Positions 8,316 to 15,115 of a stretch of 36,347 bases of DNA are shown in pieces. Origin of the DNA: Methanobacteriota archaeon (lineage in GTDB: Archaea > Thermoplasmatota > Thermoplasmata > Methanomassiliicoccales > Methanomassiliicoccaceae); the NCBI GenBank assembly GCA_012519255.1, contig JAAYQQ010000006.1, positions 1 through 36,347 of the forward strand, in the 5' to 3' direction. The notes below the pieces were generated by a model, which worked only from the letters and a program-made list of their open reading frames with translations, was not told the origin of the DNA and ran no database searches. A program made the translations under genes and the position numbers. Positions within the stretch are counted from its first letter, which is position 1. Each line of letters starts with the position of its first letter.

Positions 8316-8430
8316 GCGTCACTCCTAATTGCGGATACTGTATTTAGACCTTGCCTATTGGGTGCAAGAGCTGGCTGCCTCTTGTGTTATGGACATGAGT
8401 CAAATCCTAACATAATAATTCCTCTGCTAA

Positions 8431-8442
8431 TTATTATATATA
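8431..8442 (+). promoter_or_regulatory. TATA box of the ribbon-helix-helix gene
   Basis: TTATTATATATAC is a strong archaeal TATA element. It predicts a transcription start near 8462, which rules out the upstream ATG at 8452 as translation start. Confidence 0.65.
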
Positions 8443-8468
8443 CATAGATTCATGACTTGTCCGACAAA

Positions 8469-8487
8469 AGAGGTCGGACCGACCTCT
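8469..8487 (+). promoter_or_regulatory. Perfect palindrome, likely operator
   Basis: AGAGGTCGG-A-CCGACCTCT is a perfect 9-bp inverted repeat around one base, with a further GTCCGAC half at 8459-8465. It sits a few bases after the predicted transcription start and before the start codon of a ribbon-helix-helix DNA-binding protein. That position fits autorepression by roadblock. Confidence 0.65.
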
Positions 8488-8508
8488 CATGTCCACTATG
8501 GTGCGAGG

Positions 8509-8748
8509 ATGGAAGAGCCAGAACTTGAGAAAGTGACCATACGCCTTCCTGTGCGATACATACGCGCATTGGACTTCCTAGTGAAAGTGGACGATTTTCC
8601 ATCCCGTTCGGAAGCGATCCGTTCGGCGATAAGGGACTTCATCTACGATCGAGTAGACGTGGTCATGGATAAGGTCAAGAGGATGGAGGAGGCTGAAAAG
8701 ACCCTCGCTGCCATGGAGATCTTCCAAGCCGAATACTTGAAAAAGTAA
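8509..8748 (+). CDS. Ribbon-helix-helix (CopG-type) regulator
   Basis: This 79-residue protein carries an N-terminal ribbon-helix-helix domain. The strand EKVTIRLPVRYIRAL is followed by a helix-turn-helix pair ending SRSEAIRSAIRDFI, the classic dimeric CopG/Arc/NikR-N signature. The rest is a charged helix (about 45-79) that may extend the dimer. The frame is open from an ATG at 8452, but the TATA box at 8431-8442 places transcription start after that codon, so I start at 8509. A perfect palindrome lies in the leader, suggesting autoregulation. No NikR-like metal domain is present. The regulon is unknown. An oligo-T tract follows the gene. Confidence 0.88.
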   Translation: MEEPELEKVTIRLPVRYIRALDFLVKVDDFPSRSEAIRSAIRDFIYDRVDVVMDKVKRMEEAEKTLAAMEIFQAEYLKK

Positions 8749-8814
8749 GCTTGAGGGCGCAGGGCTGCAAGAATGGGATGGGATGCACTTCAAGGCTCAC
8801 TTAGCCCCCCCCAT

Positions 8815-8829
8815 CTTTTTTATTTTTTA
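8815..8829 (+). terminator. Oligo-T terminator of the regulator gene
   Basis: TTTTTTATTTTTTAA follows a C-run 67 nt after the stop codon, a typical archaeal terminator. Confidence 0.65.
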
Positions 8830-8866
8830 ATTAGAAATGTGGTAAGAGGTTTGATCCGAGGCACGC

Positions 8867-9625
8867 TCAGCCGATGTAGCCGAGGTCCTCTCTCTTGGGC
8901 TCCACTGGGTTCTCGATCTCTTTCAGTTTGGAGGTGATGAGATCGATCTGTTCAGCCTTGGACTCAAGCTCGGAGAAGTCTATCTCCACATTGAGGATAG
9001 ATGCAAGTATCCGCAGGACGGCCTCGGCACCTTTGGGATCAACAAAATATCCAGAAGTCTCGCCCATTAGGCATACTGCATTTTGACCAGCTATCTTGCC
9101 CAGGCCTAGCAGGAGCCCACTTGCTCCGACGATGCCGGAGCCAGGCTCACCCTTAGAAAAGACGACCCCCTTGGCCGTCATCTCTTCCACAAGCTCTTTG
9201 GAGGTCGCAGCCCCGAGCACTCTCGGGCTCTCTACCATCTTACCTACGCCGTAGCCTCCTAGCGTGAACATTAGAGAAACATTGAACTTCTTGGCGATCT
9301 CAAGCACACTGCTGGAGAGCTCATATTGTCCTTCGGGTGTTAAGCCCTGGTAATCCCCGACTATAATAATGAGGTCGGGATGTTTTCCATCGGCCTTGGA
9401 ATAATAGAGCTCATTGTTAACAAGCTTAACAATCCCATCATCATCTAACATTACTTGAGGGGGAAAGTGGGCTGAATATATCTCTGCGAATTTCTTGGCC
9501 TTGAGCTGGTCGAGGAGGTGCTCTGCCGCCAGTTTGCCTACATTACCCACGCCGGGAAGCCCCTCAATAAGGATGGGCTTATTCAGGTCCGGTTCTTCGG
9601 AATAGATGATGGTAATTTTATCCAT
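8867..9625 (-). CDS. PAC2 family protein (proteasome assembly chaperone-like)
   Basis: This 252-residue protein matches the archaeal PAC2 (COG2047-type) family, related to eukaryotic proteasome assembly chaperone 2. Family landmarks include the N-terminal LIEGLPGVGNVGKLAAEHL block, IIIVGDYQ, TLGGYGVGK and the GASGLLLGLG loop near residue 170. The frame is open from a GTG at 9634, but AGGAG at 9634-9638 is a ribosome site 8 nt before the ATG at 9625. The start overlaps the end of nop10 by 8 nt. The gene is last in the L44e-S27e-aIF2alpha-Nop10-PAC2 operon, an arrangement common in Euryarchaeota. The molecular role in archaea is not firmly established. Confidence 0.9.
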   Translation of the reverse strand: MDKITIIYSEEPDLNKPILIEGLPGVGNVGKLAAEHLLDQLKAKKFAEIYSAHFPPQVMLDDDGIVKLVNNELYYSKADGKHPDLIIIVGDYQGLTPEGQYELSSSVLEIAKKFNVSLMFTLGGYGVGKMVESPRVLGAATSKELVEEMTAKGVVFSKGEPGSGIVGASGLLLGLGKIAGQNAVCLMGETSGYFVDPKGAEAVLRILASILNVEIDFSELESKAEQIDLITSKLKEIENPVEPKREDLGYIG

Positions 9626-9791
9626 GATTTCCACTCCTCTCCTTTCTCAGCCTTCGCCTATATACCCCATACCTGTCTTCGGGAGAGTATCTGGGGGGTA
9701 TGGGGACATCTGTTCTGCACTCACAATGGCTACACTTATCTAGTAGAGTGTATTCAATACATTGGGGACATTTTCTAAGAGAAGTCCGCAT
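9618..9791 (-). CDS. nop10: H/ACA ribonucleoprotein Nop10
   Basis: This 57-residue protein is the small zinc-ribbon subunit of the archaeal H/ACA particle that guides RNA pseudouridylation. The N-terminus (MRTSLRKCPQC) and CSHC at 20-23 give the C4 zinc site. The C-terminal PIPPRYSPEDRYGVYRR block is the signature that contacts Cbf5. It lies between aIF2alpha and PAC2, its usual place. GGAGA at about 9801-9806 precedes the ATG by about 9 nt, and the 3' end overlaps PAC2 by 8 nt. The gene is short and easily missed by length cut-offs. Confidence 0.95.
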   Translation of the reverse strand: MRTSLRKCPQCIEYTLLDKCSHCECRTDVPIPPRYSPEDRYGVYRRRLRKERSGNHG

Positions 9792-9855
9792 ACTTTTAGC
9801 TCTCCGTCAGGTGGTTAGATTACTTACAATATGAAGGATGCGGTTACGATTATAT

Positions 9856-10638
9856 TCATTTTCCCTCACGATGGAAGGAAGCTTCTCCTCCACACGACTG
9901 CAGGTTGGACATGATCTCTGTGGTCACTACCTTCATATCGTCCTCAGCAGTCTTATAATCTGGTGCAGTGACAATGACGCGATATCTGGGCGCACCTGTA
10001 TATTGAATCTTCACATTTTCCATGGCTGAGACAGTGTCAGATGCCAACGCGTCCCTAATTCGATCAACTCCGTCAGGTAGGGGACAGGTTAACTCCAGAT
10101 ATCCGCTTATCTGCACGGATGATGGCGTAACGTTTTCCTTGGCCACTTCGACGAAGGCTTCTATCCAATCTCCCGAGAAACCCTCTTCTTCTAGGATGCC
10201 CTTGTGTGTGGCAACCTGCTCGAAAGCGCCGAAAAGTGTCCCGAAATGATCCATCAGGTCATAGCCGAACTCCTCATATAGAGCAGTGGGTTCGCGATTC
10301 AATCGCTCGGCAATGATCTCCATGAGTTTCTCAGCCTTATTTTCATTCTTCCATTGTTGGATCTTCTCTCTCTTCTGGTGTTCATTTACCGTTTTGAGTG
10401 AGAGATCGATATGACCCTTGGATGGGTCCACGCCCAGGACCTTGCACACTATCTTCTGGCCTTCCCGGACGTAGTCTCGGATATACTTCACCCAGCCGGT
10501 GGCAACATCCCGAATGTGGATGAAACCCTCCTTCGCCCCATACTCATCAAGGGTGACGAAGGCCCCGAAGTTCTTAACGTTCTGGACTGTGCAGACGACC
10601 AGTTCGCTTTCTTCGGGGAACTCGCTGGTTCGGACCAT
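9856..10638 (-). CDS. eif2a: Translation initiation factor aIF2 subunit alpha
   Basis: This 260-residue protein is the alpha subunit of aIF2, which with beta and gamma delivers initiator tRNA to the small ribosomal subunit. The N-terminal S1/OB domain (about 10-85) shows GAFVTLDEYGAKEGFIHI and the HIDLSLKTV strand. The helical middle (about 90-170) and the alpha-beta C-terminal domain (about 175-255, ending with YRVIVTAPDYKTAE) match the family. Start ATG is 2 nt after the S27e stop, so the genes are co-transcribed. Nop10 follows after 64 nt. Length is typical. Confidence 0.96.
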   Translation of the reverse strand: MVRTSEFPEESELVVCTVQNVKNFGAFVTLDEYGAKEGFIHIRDVATGWVKYIRDYVREGQKIVCKVLGVDPSKGHIDLSLKTVNEHQKREKIQQWKNENKAEKLMEIIAERLNREPTALYEEFGYDLMDHFGTLFGAFEQVATHKGILEEEGFSGDWIEAFVEVAKENVTPSSVQISGYLELTCPLPDGVDRIRDALASDTVSAMENVKIQYTGAPRYRVIVTAPDYKTAEDDMKVVTTEIMSNLQSCGGEASFHREGK

Positions 10639-10640
10639 AT

Positions 10641-10820
10641 TTAATCAACAACCTCAACCAGCTCGCCGCGCAGTTCGCCCACGCCGCCTCTGGATTTGAC
10701 GAGTGTAGAGCCACAGACATTGCAGGTAATATTCATGGCGGGTTTCTTGAACGCCACTTGCTCATTGCTACAGTCTGGGCACTTTACTTTGATGAAATTT
10801 CCAGTCTTAGGTTCGGCCAT
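10641..10820 (-). CDS. rps27e: 30S ribosomal protein S27e
   Basis: This 59-residue zinc-ribbon ribosomal protein has the C4 site CPDC...CNVC and the typical GGVGELRGELVEVV ending. The frame is open from an ATG at 10829, but GGAGG at 10831-10835 sits directly against that codon and is correctly spaced for the ATG at 10820 (MAEPKTG). It follows L44e after 5 nt and precedes aIF2alpha by 2 nt. Confidence 0.95.
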   Translation of the reverse strand: MAEPKTGNFIKVKCPDCSNEQVAFKKPAMNITCNVCGSTLVKSRGGVGELRGELVEVVD

Positions 10821-10825
10821 TGAAA

Positions 10826-11104
10826 TCATTCCTCCAGTTCGAACTTCTTTGCCCTGAAGCAGGGTTTTTGATGGGCCTTCTTACAGGTCTTGCATCTATA
10901 CCTGAGAGCAATCCTCTTGGTTGGCTTTTCCCTGCCCTCGGGCTTGGGTCGGGGGAAACCGCCGTAACCGGAGGTCACACGTCTGAAACGCCTCTGCCCC
11001 CATTTCAGCTCACTGGCCTTCCTTTTTTTGACCCTCTCCACTTCATGGAGGGTGTGAACTTTACACGTTGGACAGTAGGTTTTGATATTGTGAGGCATCT
11101 TCAT
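10826..11104 (-). CDS. rpl44e: 50S ribosomal protein L44e
   Basis: This 92-residue basic protein of the large subunit starts [15 protein letters not shown] and has a second zinc pair in [11 protein letters not shown]; the [10 protein letters not shown] stretch is also typical. The open frame runs far upstream, but the ATG at 11104 gives the family N-terminus and lies 4 nt after AGGTGA; 11098 is an alternative. First gene of the L44e-S27e-aIF2alpha-Nop10-PAC2 operon. Confidence 0.95.
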   Translation of the reverse strand: MKMPHNIKTYCPTCKVHTLHEVERVKKRKASELKWGQRRFRRVTSGYGGFPRPKPEGREKPTKRIALRYRCKTCKKAHQKPCFRAKKFELEE

Positions 11105-11140
11105 GCTATCACCTAACGGAGTGAATTGTCCTAATACGCA

Positions 11141-11155
11141 ATTAATATTTAAACT
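11141..11155 (-). promoter_or_regulatory. TATA box of the L44e operon
   Basis: On the minus strand the element reads AGTTTAAATATTAAT. It predicts transcription start around 11122 and a short leader carrying the ribosome site. Confidence 0.55.
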
Positions 11156-11450
11156 ATTACTGTCTAGCCATCCGCTCTGAATGACCATCTGGATGGGGCA
11201 TATTCCCATCCTACTACATATGAAGAATATGTATTTTGTCGAAGAGGATATAGGGATGGAGCTGACAACGATCCGTGAGGTGATCGACAAACATCATTTG
11301 TCAATATTTTTAGTGTAATTTATGTGGATAATATTTAGGACGGCAGCTCCTTTCTCATATGTAAGGATTGAGAATATTAAATCTGACGAATAAAAGAATC
11401 TAGAGCTTATTTTCCAGACATCTGGACTGCAGCTATCAGAAATCGAAATC
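11156..11450. other. Gene-free divergent region between L44e operon and wHTH regulator
   Basis: No supported gene is visible. The left edge holds the L44e promoter. The right part is AT-rich with several ATCGAT/GATTAAT-type half repeats leading into the promoter of the regulator at 11490. Confidence 0.45.
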
Positions 11451-11460
11451 GATATATATG
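11451..11460 (+). promoter_or_regulatory. TATA box of the wHTH regulator
   Basis: GATATATATG lies about 35 nt before the ATG at 11490, giving a leader of around 9 nt. ATCGAAATCGAT just upstream and TTAATAATTGATTAA just downstream form imperfect inverted repeats that could be an operator. Confidence 0.55.
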
Positions 11461-11489
11461 ATGTGATTAATAATTGATTAAGATAAATT

Positions 11490-11861
11490 ATGAACGAACG
11501 GGGATTTACCAAGAAGGACGAGATGGTCGTCAAGCTCTTGATGCGCACGGGAATGCCCAAAAACGTCGCAAAGACCCTAGTCTTCCTCAGAAAGAAAGAG
11601 GAGACCACCTCTGTCGAGATCGAGATATCTACCGCATTGCGGCAACCTGAGGTCTCCATAGCGATGCAGGAATTACGCCGCCGTAAGTGGGTAACCAAAC
11701 GAGATATCAAGAAAGAGGGCAAAGGGCGGCCAGTCCATTCCTATAGGCTGGCCATTCCTTTCGATAGAATCATCGAGTTCATCGAGAAGGAAGAGAACAA
11801 AAAGATCGAGGACATCGAGAACAACATACGGGCGCTGAAGCAGGCTGCTCAGCAATCCTGA
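11490..11861 (+). CDS. Winged helix-turn-helix transcriptional regulator
   Basis: This 123-residue protein has a winged helix-turn-helix domain (about 25-95). The segment AKTLVFLRKKEETTSVEIE, the recognition helix around QPEVSIAMQELRRRKWV, and a wing with GKGRPVHSYRLA resemble ArsR/TrmB-like archaeal regulators such as the COG4738 group. A charged C-terminal helix (about 100-120) may serve dimerisation. No ligand domain is present. The 3' end overlaps the convergent rpiA gene by 13 bp. Target genes are unknown; the small size and repeats near its own promoter allow autoregulation. Confidence 0.85.
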   Translation: MNERGFTKKDEMVVKLLMRTGMPKNVAKTLVFLRKKEETTSVEIEISTALRQPEVSIAMQELRRRKWVTKRDIKKEGKGRPVHSYRLAIPFDRIIEFIEKEENKKIEDIENNIRALKQAAQQS

Positions 11862-12529
11862 GCTCGCCTCTTCACCTCGATCCCTTTATCCGTGCCAATC
11901 ACGACCAATGAGGCCAGGTCTAGGAATAGCCCGCTCTCCACAACGCCAGGGATGGCGTCAAGTTCGCCCTCTAGCCTTTTCGGATCTTCAATACCACCGA
12001 ACTTACAATCATAAATATAATTTGAGTTATCCGTCACGAATGGAGTGGCCCCACCGCGTAATGTGGCGGTGCATCCTAATTCCTCAATTGCATCCTTGGT
12101 CCGGCCATGGGAGAATGTGGCAACCTCTACAGGCAGAGGTACCCTTGTGCCGAGCTGTTCTACAATCTTGGATTCATCCACGATTATGATCTCCTGTCTG
12201 GAATGATATGCCACGATCTTCTCACGCAGCAATGCCCCTCCCAGGCCCTTGATCAAACGGAACTGTGGATCAACCTCATCTGCACCATCAATGGTCAGGT
12301 CCAACTCCTTGACCTCATCTAGCGTGGCCAGAGGTATGCCTAGGGAACGGGCCTGTCGTTCTGTCTCCAGGGAGGTGGGCACACCCACTAAGTGATACCC
12401 CTTTTGGACCAGCTTGCCAATCTCTTCCACAGCATACTTGGTAGTCGATCCCGTACCCAGCCCTAGAGTCATACCATCTTCGACAAACTCCACCGCTTTC
12501 TGGGCCGCCCGCCGCTTCTTAACGCTCAC
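11849..12529 (-). CDS. rpiA: Ribose-5-phosphate isomerase A
   Basis: This 226-residue enzyme interconverts ribose 5-phosphate and ribulose 5-phosphate in pentose supply for nucleotides. Family motifs are GLGTGSTTKY (23-32), TIDGADEVD with the catalytic Asp residues, KGLGGALLREKIV with the catalytic Glu, and DESK. Length is typical. Its ATG overlaps the stop of the creatininase-family gene by 4 nt, so the two are translationally coupled. It overlaps the convergent regulator by 13 bp. Confidence 0.96.
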   Translation of the reverse strand: MSVKKRRAAQKAVEFVEDGMTLGLGTGSTTKYAVEEIGKLVQKGYHLVGVPTSLETERQARSLGIPLATLDEVKELDLTIDGADEVDPQFRLIKGLGGALLREKIVAYHSRQEIIIVDESKIVEQLGTRVPLPVEVATFSHGRTKDAIEELGCTATLRGGATPFVTDNSNYIYDCKFGGIEDPKRLEGELDAIPGVVESGLFLDLASLVVIGTDKGIEVKRRAQDC

Positions 12530-13239
12530 AGTCTCCCTCCGAATGCCTCTTCGATCTCCCTTGTCAGTTGGTCTACGATGTATGAATTTATCTTCCTACC
12601 CAATTCTTCGGTGGCCTGATGGGCTGCTCCAACATAACCATCGGGCATGGAGGTTTCTGGATTCCGGACGATCATGAAACCATGGCTGACATATTTCCCC
12701 GCCCGCTCGGCTTTCTTAACAAGATCAGGCTCGATGGCCATCATCCTGGATGTCTCCACAAGCCCTCCATGGCCGTCTCCACTTTGGTCGATGGGATATT
12801 TCTCTGCTATGTCATAGTCACTTAGCACCATCACCTTGAGCTCAGGATGTGCCGTCACGGCGGCTGAGCTAGCCTGCCGGAGGGCTACCATATGGGAGGA
12901 ACCCGCATGGCCACTAAGAACCACTATTTTGTCAGCGCCGTTTTGCACTAGTGCTTCAAGAATATCCCTCACGACCTTCACGGTAGTATCGAAGCTAAGG
13001 GTCAACGTACCGGGCATGTTGCGAGTGGAATTGTGGAAAGCGTAGCGCAGGGGTGGAGCGACCAGACCCCCGATGCGTTCTGCCACTTCGTGTGCCACCG
13101 CCTCTGGCTGTGCCGAGTCGGTACGCAATGGCAGATGGGCGCCATGGGCCTCGGTGCCCCCTACTGGTAGAATCACAACCGGCCGCTTGGCCATAATATC
13201 CTTGAACTCAGTTGAACTCAGAGCATCGAGATGCATCAT
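12526..13239 (-). CDS. Creatininase-family amidohydrolase (ArfB-like candidate)
   Basis: This 237-residue protein belongs to the creatininase/MftE/ArfB family. Metal residues are visible in PVGGTEAHGAHLPLRTDS (Glu30, His32, His35, Asp41), followed by SGHAGSSH and DGHGGLVETS. In methanogens one member, ArfB, deformylates a pyrimidine intermediate on the path to riboflavin and F420. Pairing with rpiA, which acts on ribose phosphates, makes that role plausible but does not prove it. The start at 13239 overlaps the stop of the upstream zinc-ribbon gene (ATGA); ATG 13236 is equally usable. Creatininase itself is unlikely in this organism. Confidence 0.85.
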   Translation of the reverse strand: MMHLDALSSTEFKDIMAKRPVVILPVGGTEAHGAHLPLRTDSAQPEAVAHEVAERIGGLVAPPLRYAFHNSTRNMPGTLTLSFDTTVKVVRDILEALVQNGADKIVVLSGHAGSSHMVALRQASSAAVTAHPELKVMVLSDYDIAEKYPIDQSGDGHGGLVETSRMMAIEPDLVKKAERAGKYVSHGFMIVRNPETSMPDGYVGAAHQATEELGRKINSYIVDQLTREIEEAFGGRL

Positions 13240-13394
13240 TTACCCCCCTTCTTCGCTAGGTCAATGAGTTGCGTTGAGCATACGGGACATCTTCCGTGCT
13301 CAAGTGAGTCCCGGTCGAACTTGCTCTTCAACTCCTCGTTCACTCGCTCGATGTTCTCCCTCTTGAGGGTGCGATCACAGCGGGGGCAATACAT
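13236..13394 (-). CDS. Small zinc-ribbon protein
   Basis: This 52-residue protein begins MYCPRCDRTLKRENIE and has a second pair CPVC near residues 37-40, so it should bind one zinc through four cysteines. The middle is a charged helix. It ends KKGGK and overlaps the next gene by 4 nt, placing it first in the zinc ribbon-creatininase-rpiA operon. A TATA-like box (minus strand TTTTAATAATC) is centred about 27 nt upstream of the ATG, so the mRNA is probably leaderless. Function unknown. Confidence 0.78.
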   Translation of the reverse strand: MYCPRCDRTLKRENIERVNEELKSKFDRDSLEHGRCPVCSTQLIDLAKKGGK

Positions 13395-13415
13395 GGGCAA
13401 GCAACTGGCACACCG

Positions 13416-13426
13416 ATTATTAAAAT
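13416..13426 (-). promoter_or_regulatory. TATA box of the zinc ribbon-creatininase-rpiA operon
   Basis: TTTTAATAATC on the minus strand lies at the leaderless distance (centre about 27 nt) from the ATG at 13394. This supports both the small gene and its start. Confidence 0.55.
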
Positions 13427-13878
13427 TGGCGTTCCTTGACGGCCCCTAGCCATCGTCTGTCGGCTCATAATACCCATTCTATCGTGCTCCTGGGGCTGCA
13501 CATAATATCCTAAAGTAAGGAATGATATTCATCCTCGAGTCATGCGCACCTCACAACTCCAGTCTGATCTGATGGCCTCCATCACGCCCCAATTTGGTAT
13601 GTCATGCCAATTTTTTAGAAGCTGATGGCCCGACACCATTGCACCTTCTCCAGCGGATAAGATCCGGCCCCCCATCAGATTCTTCAATAGGGGTCATATC
13701 GTTCTATTATGGGGATTATGCACGCTCCCATATTGCCAAATCTTGTTGGACTCCCCCTGGCCCCGTTCTGCCAGAGCACATTCTTCAAAGTCGCTGTGGC
13801 TCGGTAGCAGAGATGTCAGCAAGGAGGGTAACAAACCATTGCCTCAATCCTTAAGTCTGTCGGCGAGTATGCTGTCCC
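13427..13878. other. Gene-free divergent region upstream of dph6
   Basis: Open frames here are short, poorly composed and lack ribosome sites, so I see no gene. CCTTAAG at about 13849-13855 is a weak TATA candidate for the Dph6 gene at 13879. Confidence 0.4.
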
Positions 13879-14559
13879 ATGCGCTTGGCCGTACTGTTCT
13901 CGGGAGGAAAGGACAGCACCTATGCTGCCTGGCTTATGGCTCAAATGGGCCATGAGATATCTACGCTGGTAAGCATAATCCCCTCCGATCCTCATTCATG
14001 GGTATTTCACACTCCCAACTTGCAGTTTCTATCTCAAATGGCCCAGGCCATGGATCTACCCATACTCACAGAGCAAAGCTCCGGCAAGGAAGAGAGTGAC
14101 CTGGAGGCGCTCCGCAGCGCTCTCAGTCGAACGGATGCCGAGGGGGTGGTCATGGGAGCTATCGCTTCAGACTATCAGTGGGACCGCATCAATGACGTCT
14201 GCCAAGAATTTGGCCTAAAGACCTTCGGCCCGCTGTGGCGCAAGGATCAGGAAATGCTCATGGAAGATATGGTTGCCTCAGGAATCAAGGCAATCCTCGT
14301 CCGTACTTCCGCTGAGGGTATGCACGCCGCCTGGCTTGGTCGTGAGCTCGATGCAGCGGCACTGGAAGAGCTCCGCCAGCTCGCTCGGCGTACTGGCATG
14401 AACATATCTGGAGAGGGGGGAGAGTATGAGACATTAGTGTTAGACTCACCACTTCACCGCCGGCGCCTCGTTCTTAGAGATTTCAGTGTGGAGATTTCCA
14501 GAGATGAGGGTAAGCTAATGATCCACGATTTGGGTTTGGAGGCAAAGAATGGCACATAG
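13879..14559 (+). CDS. dph6: Diphthine--ammonia ligase (Dph6-type ATPase)
   Basis: This 226-residue PP-loop protein matches archaeal Dph6, which uses ATP and ammonia to amidate diphthine on elongation factor 2. The PP-loop FSGGKDSTYAAW (SGGKDS at 8-13) begins the chain. Family marks include EGVVMGAIASDYQ, FGPLWRKDQ, and GEGGEYETLVLD, the last specific to this group. Length is standard for the archaeal single-domain form. The 3' end overlaps the methyltransferase by 11 nt, suggesting coupling. Start at 13879 has no strong ribosome site and may be leaderless. Confidence 0.94.
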   Translation: MRLAVLFSGGKDSTYAAWLMAQMGHEISTLVSIIPSDPHSWVFHTPNLQFLSQMAQAMDLPILTEQSSGKEESDLEALRSALSRTDAEGVVMGAIASDYQWDRINDVCQEFGLKTFGPLWRKDQEMLMEDMVASGIKAILVRTSAEGMHAAWLGRELDAAALEELRQLARRTGMNISGEGGEYETLVLDSPLHRRRLVLRDFSVEISRDEGKLMIHDLGLEAKNGT

Positions 14560-15115
14560 GTTCCCTGAACAAGAGCGGGCTCGGCTGAGAGACGAGCGCC
14601 GCCATAGGATTCAGCCAGCCGAAGAGATCATGGCGCGTATGGCGCTCAGGCCAGGTGAGACCGTAATTGATCTGGGCAGTGGGACGGGCTATCTCGCTGT
14701 TCCCATGGCCCACCGGACTGCCCGAGTCCTTGCTCTGGATGCCCAGCGGAAAATGCTCGAGACTATGCGCTCTACGGATCCCAATGTTGTCAATATCTTC
14801 CCAGTGTTGGCAGAGATTCCGCCCCTCCCCCTGACCAACGCTTCGTTCGATCGTGCCGTCTTCATAAATGTGCTACACGAGATAAATGAAAAAGATTTGC
14901 TGGTGAGGGAGCTGGAAAGGACGCTAAAGGAAGGGGGACGAGTTTCCATCGTCGACTTCCCCAGGCGGGAGACGAGCTCTGGGCCACCAGTTTCGGAGAG
15001 GATCGGGCCGGAGGCGGTCGTCGAGCTGTTCAAGGGCTTTCATGTTGTGGGTCGCTGGGATCTCAATGAGTATTATCAGCTGGAACTGGAGAAGGATTGG
15101 GCTCATCGGCAATAG
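14549..15115 (+). CDS. Class I SAM-dependent methyltransferase
   Basis: This 188-residue protein has a seven-strand methyltransferase fold. Motif I is VIDLGSGTGYLAV (about 39-51), an acidic ribose-binding strand is VLALDAQ, and INVLHEI and LKEGGRVSIVDF are later motifs. Substrate unknown. It overlaps dph6 by 11 nt, but diphthine's methyl groups are added by DphB, which is a different fold, so a diphthamide role is only a guess. Its last 53 bp overlap the convergent peroxiredoxin gene. Confidence 0.88.
   Translation: MAHRFPEQERARLRDERRHRIQPAEEIMARMALRPGETVIDLGSGTGYLAVPMAHRTARVLALDAQRKMLETMRSTDPNVVNIFPVLAEIPPLPLTNASFDRAVFINVLHEINEKDLLVRELERTLKEGGRVSIVDFPRRETSSGPPVSERIGPEAVVELFKGFHVVGRWDLNEYYQLELEKDWAHRQ

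Noticed and set aside
10826-11290. 154-codon form of L44e with a long N-terminal extension
   Set aside because: The extension crosses the TATA box at 11141-11155 and lacks ribosomal protein character; family length is about 92.
13594-13854. 86-codon plus-strand frame in the gap before dph6
   Set aside because: Rich in Ser/Pro/His with no motif, no ribosome site, and not coupled to a neighbour.
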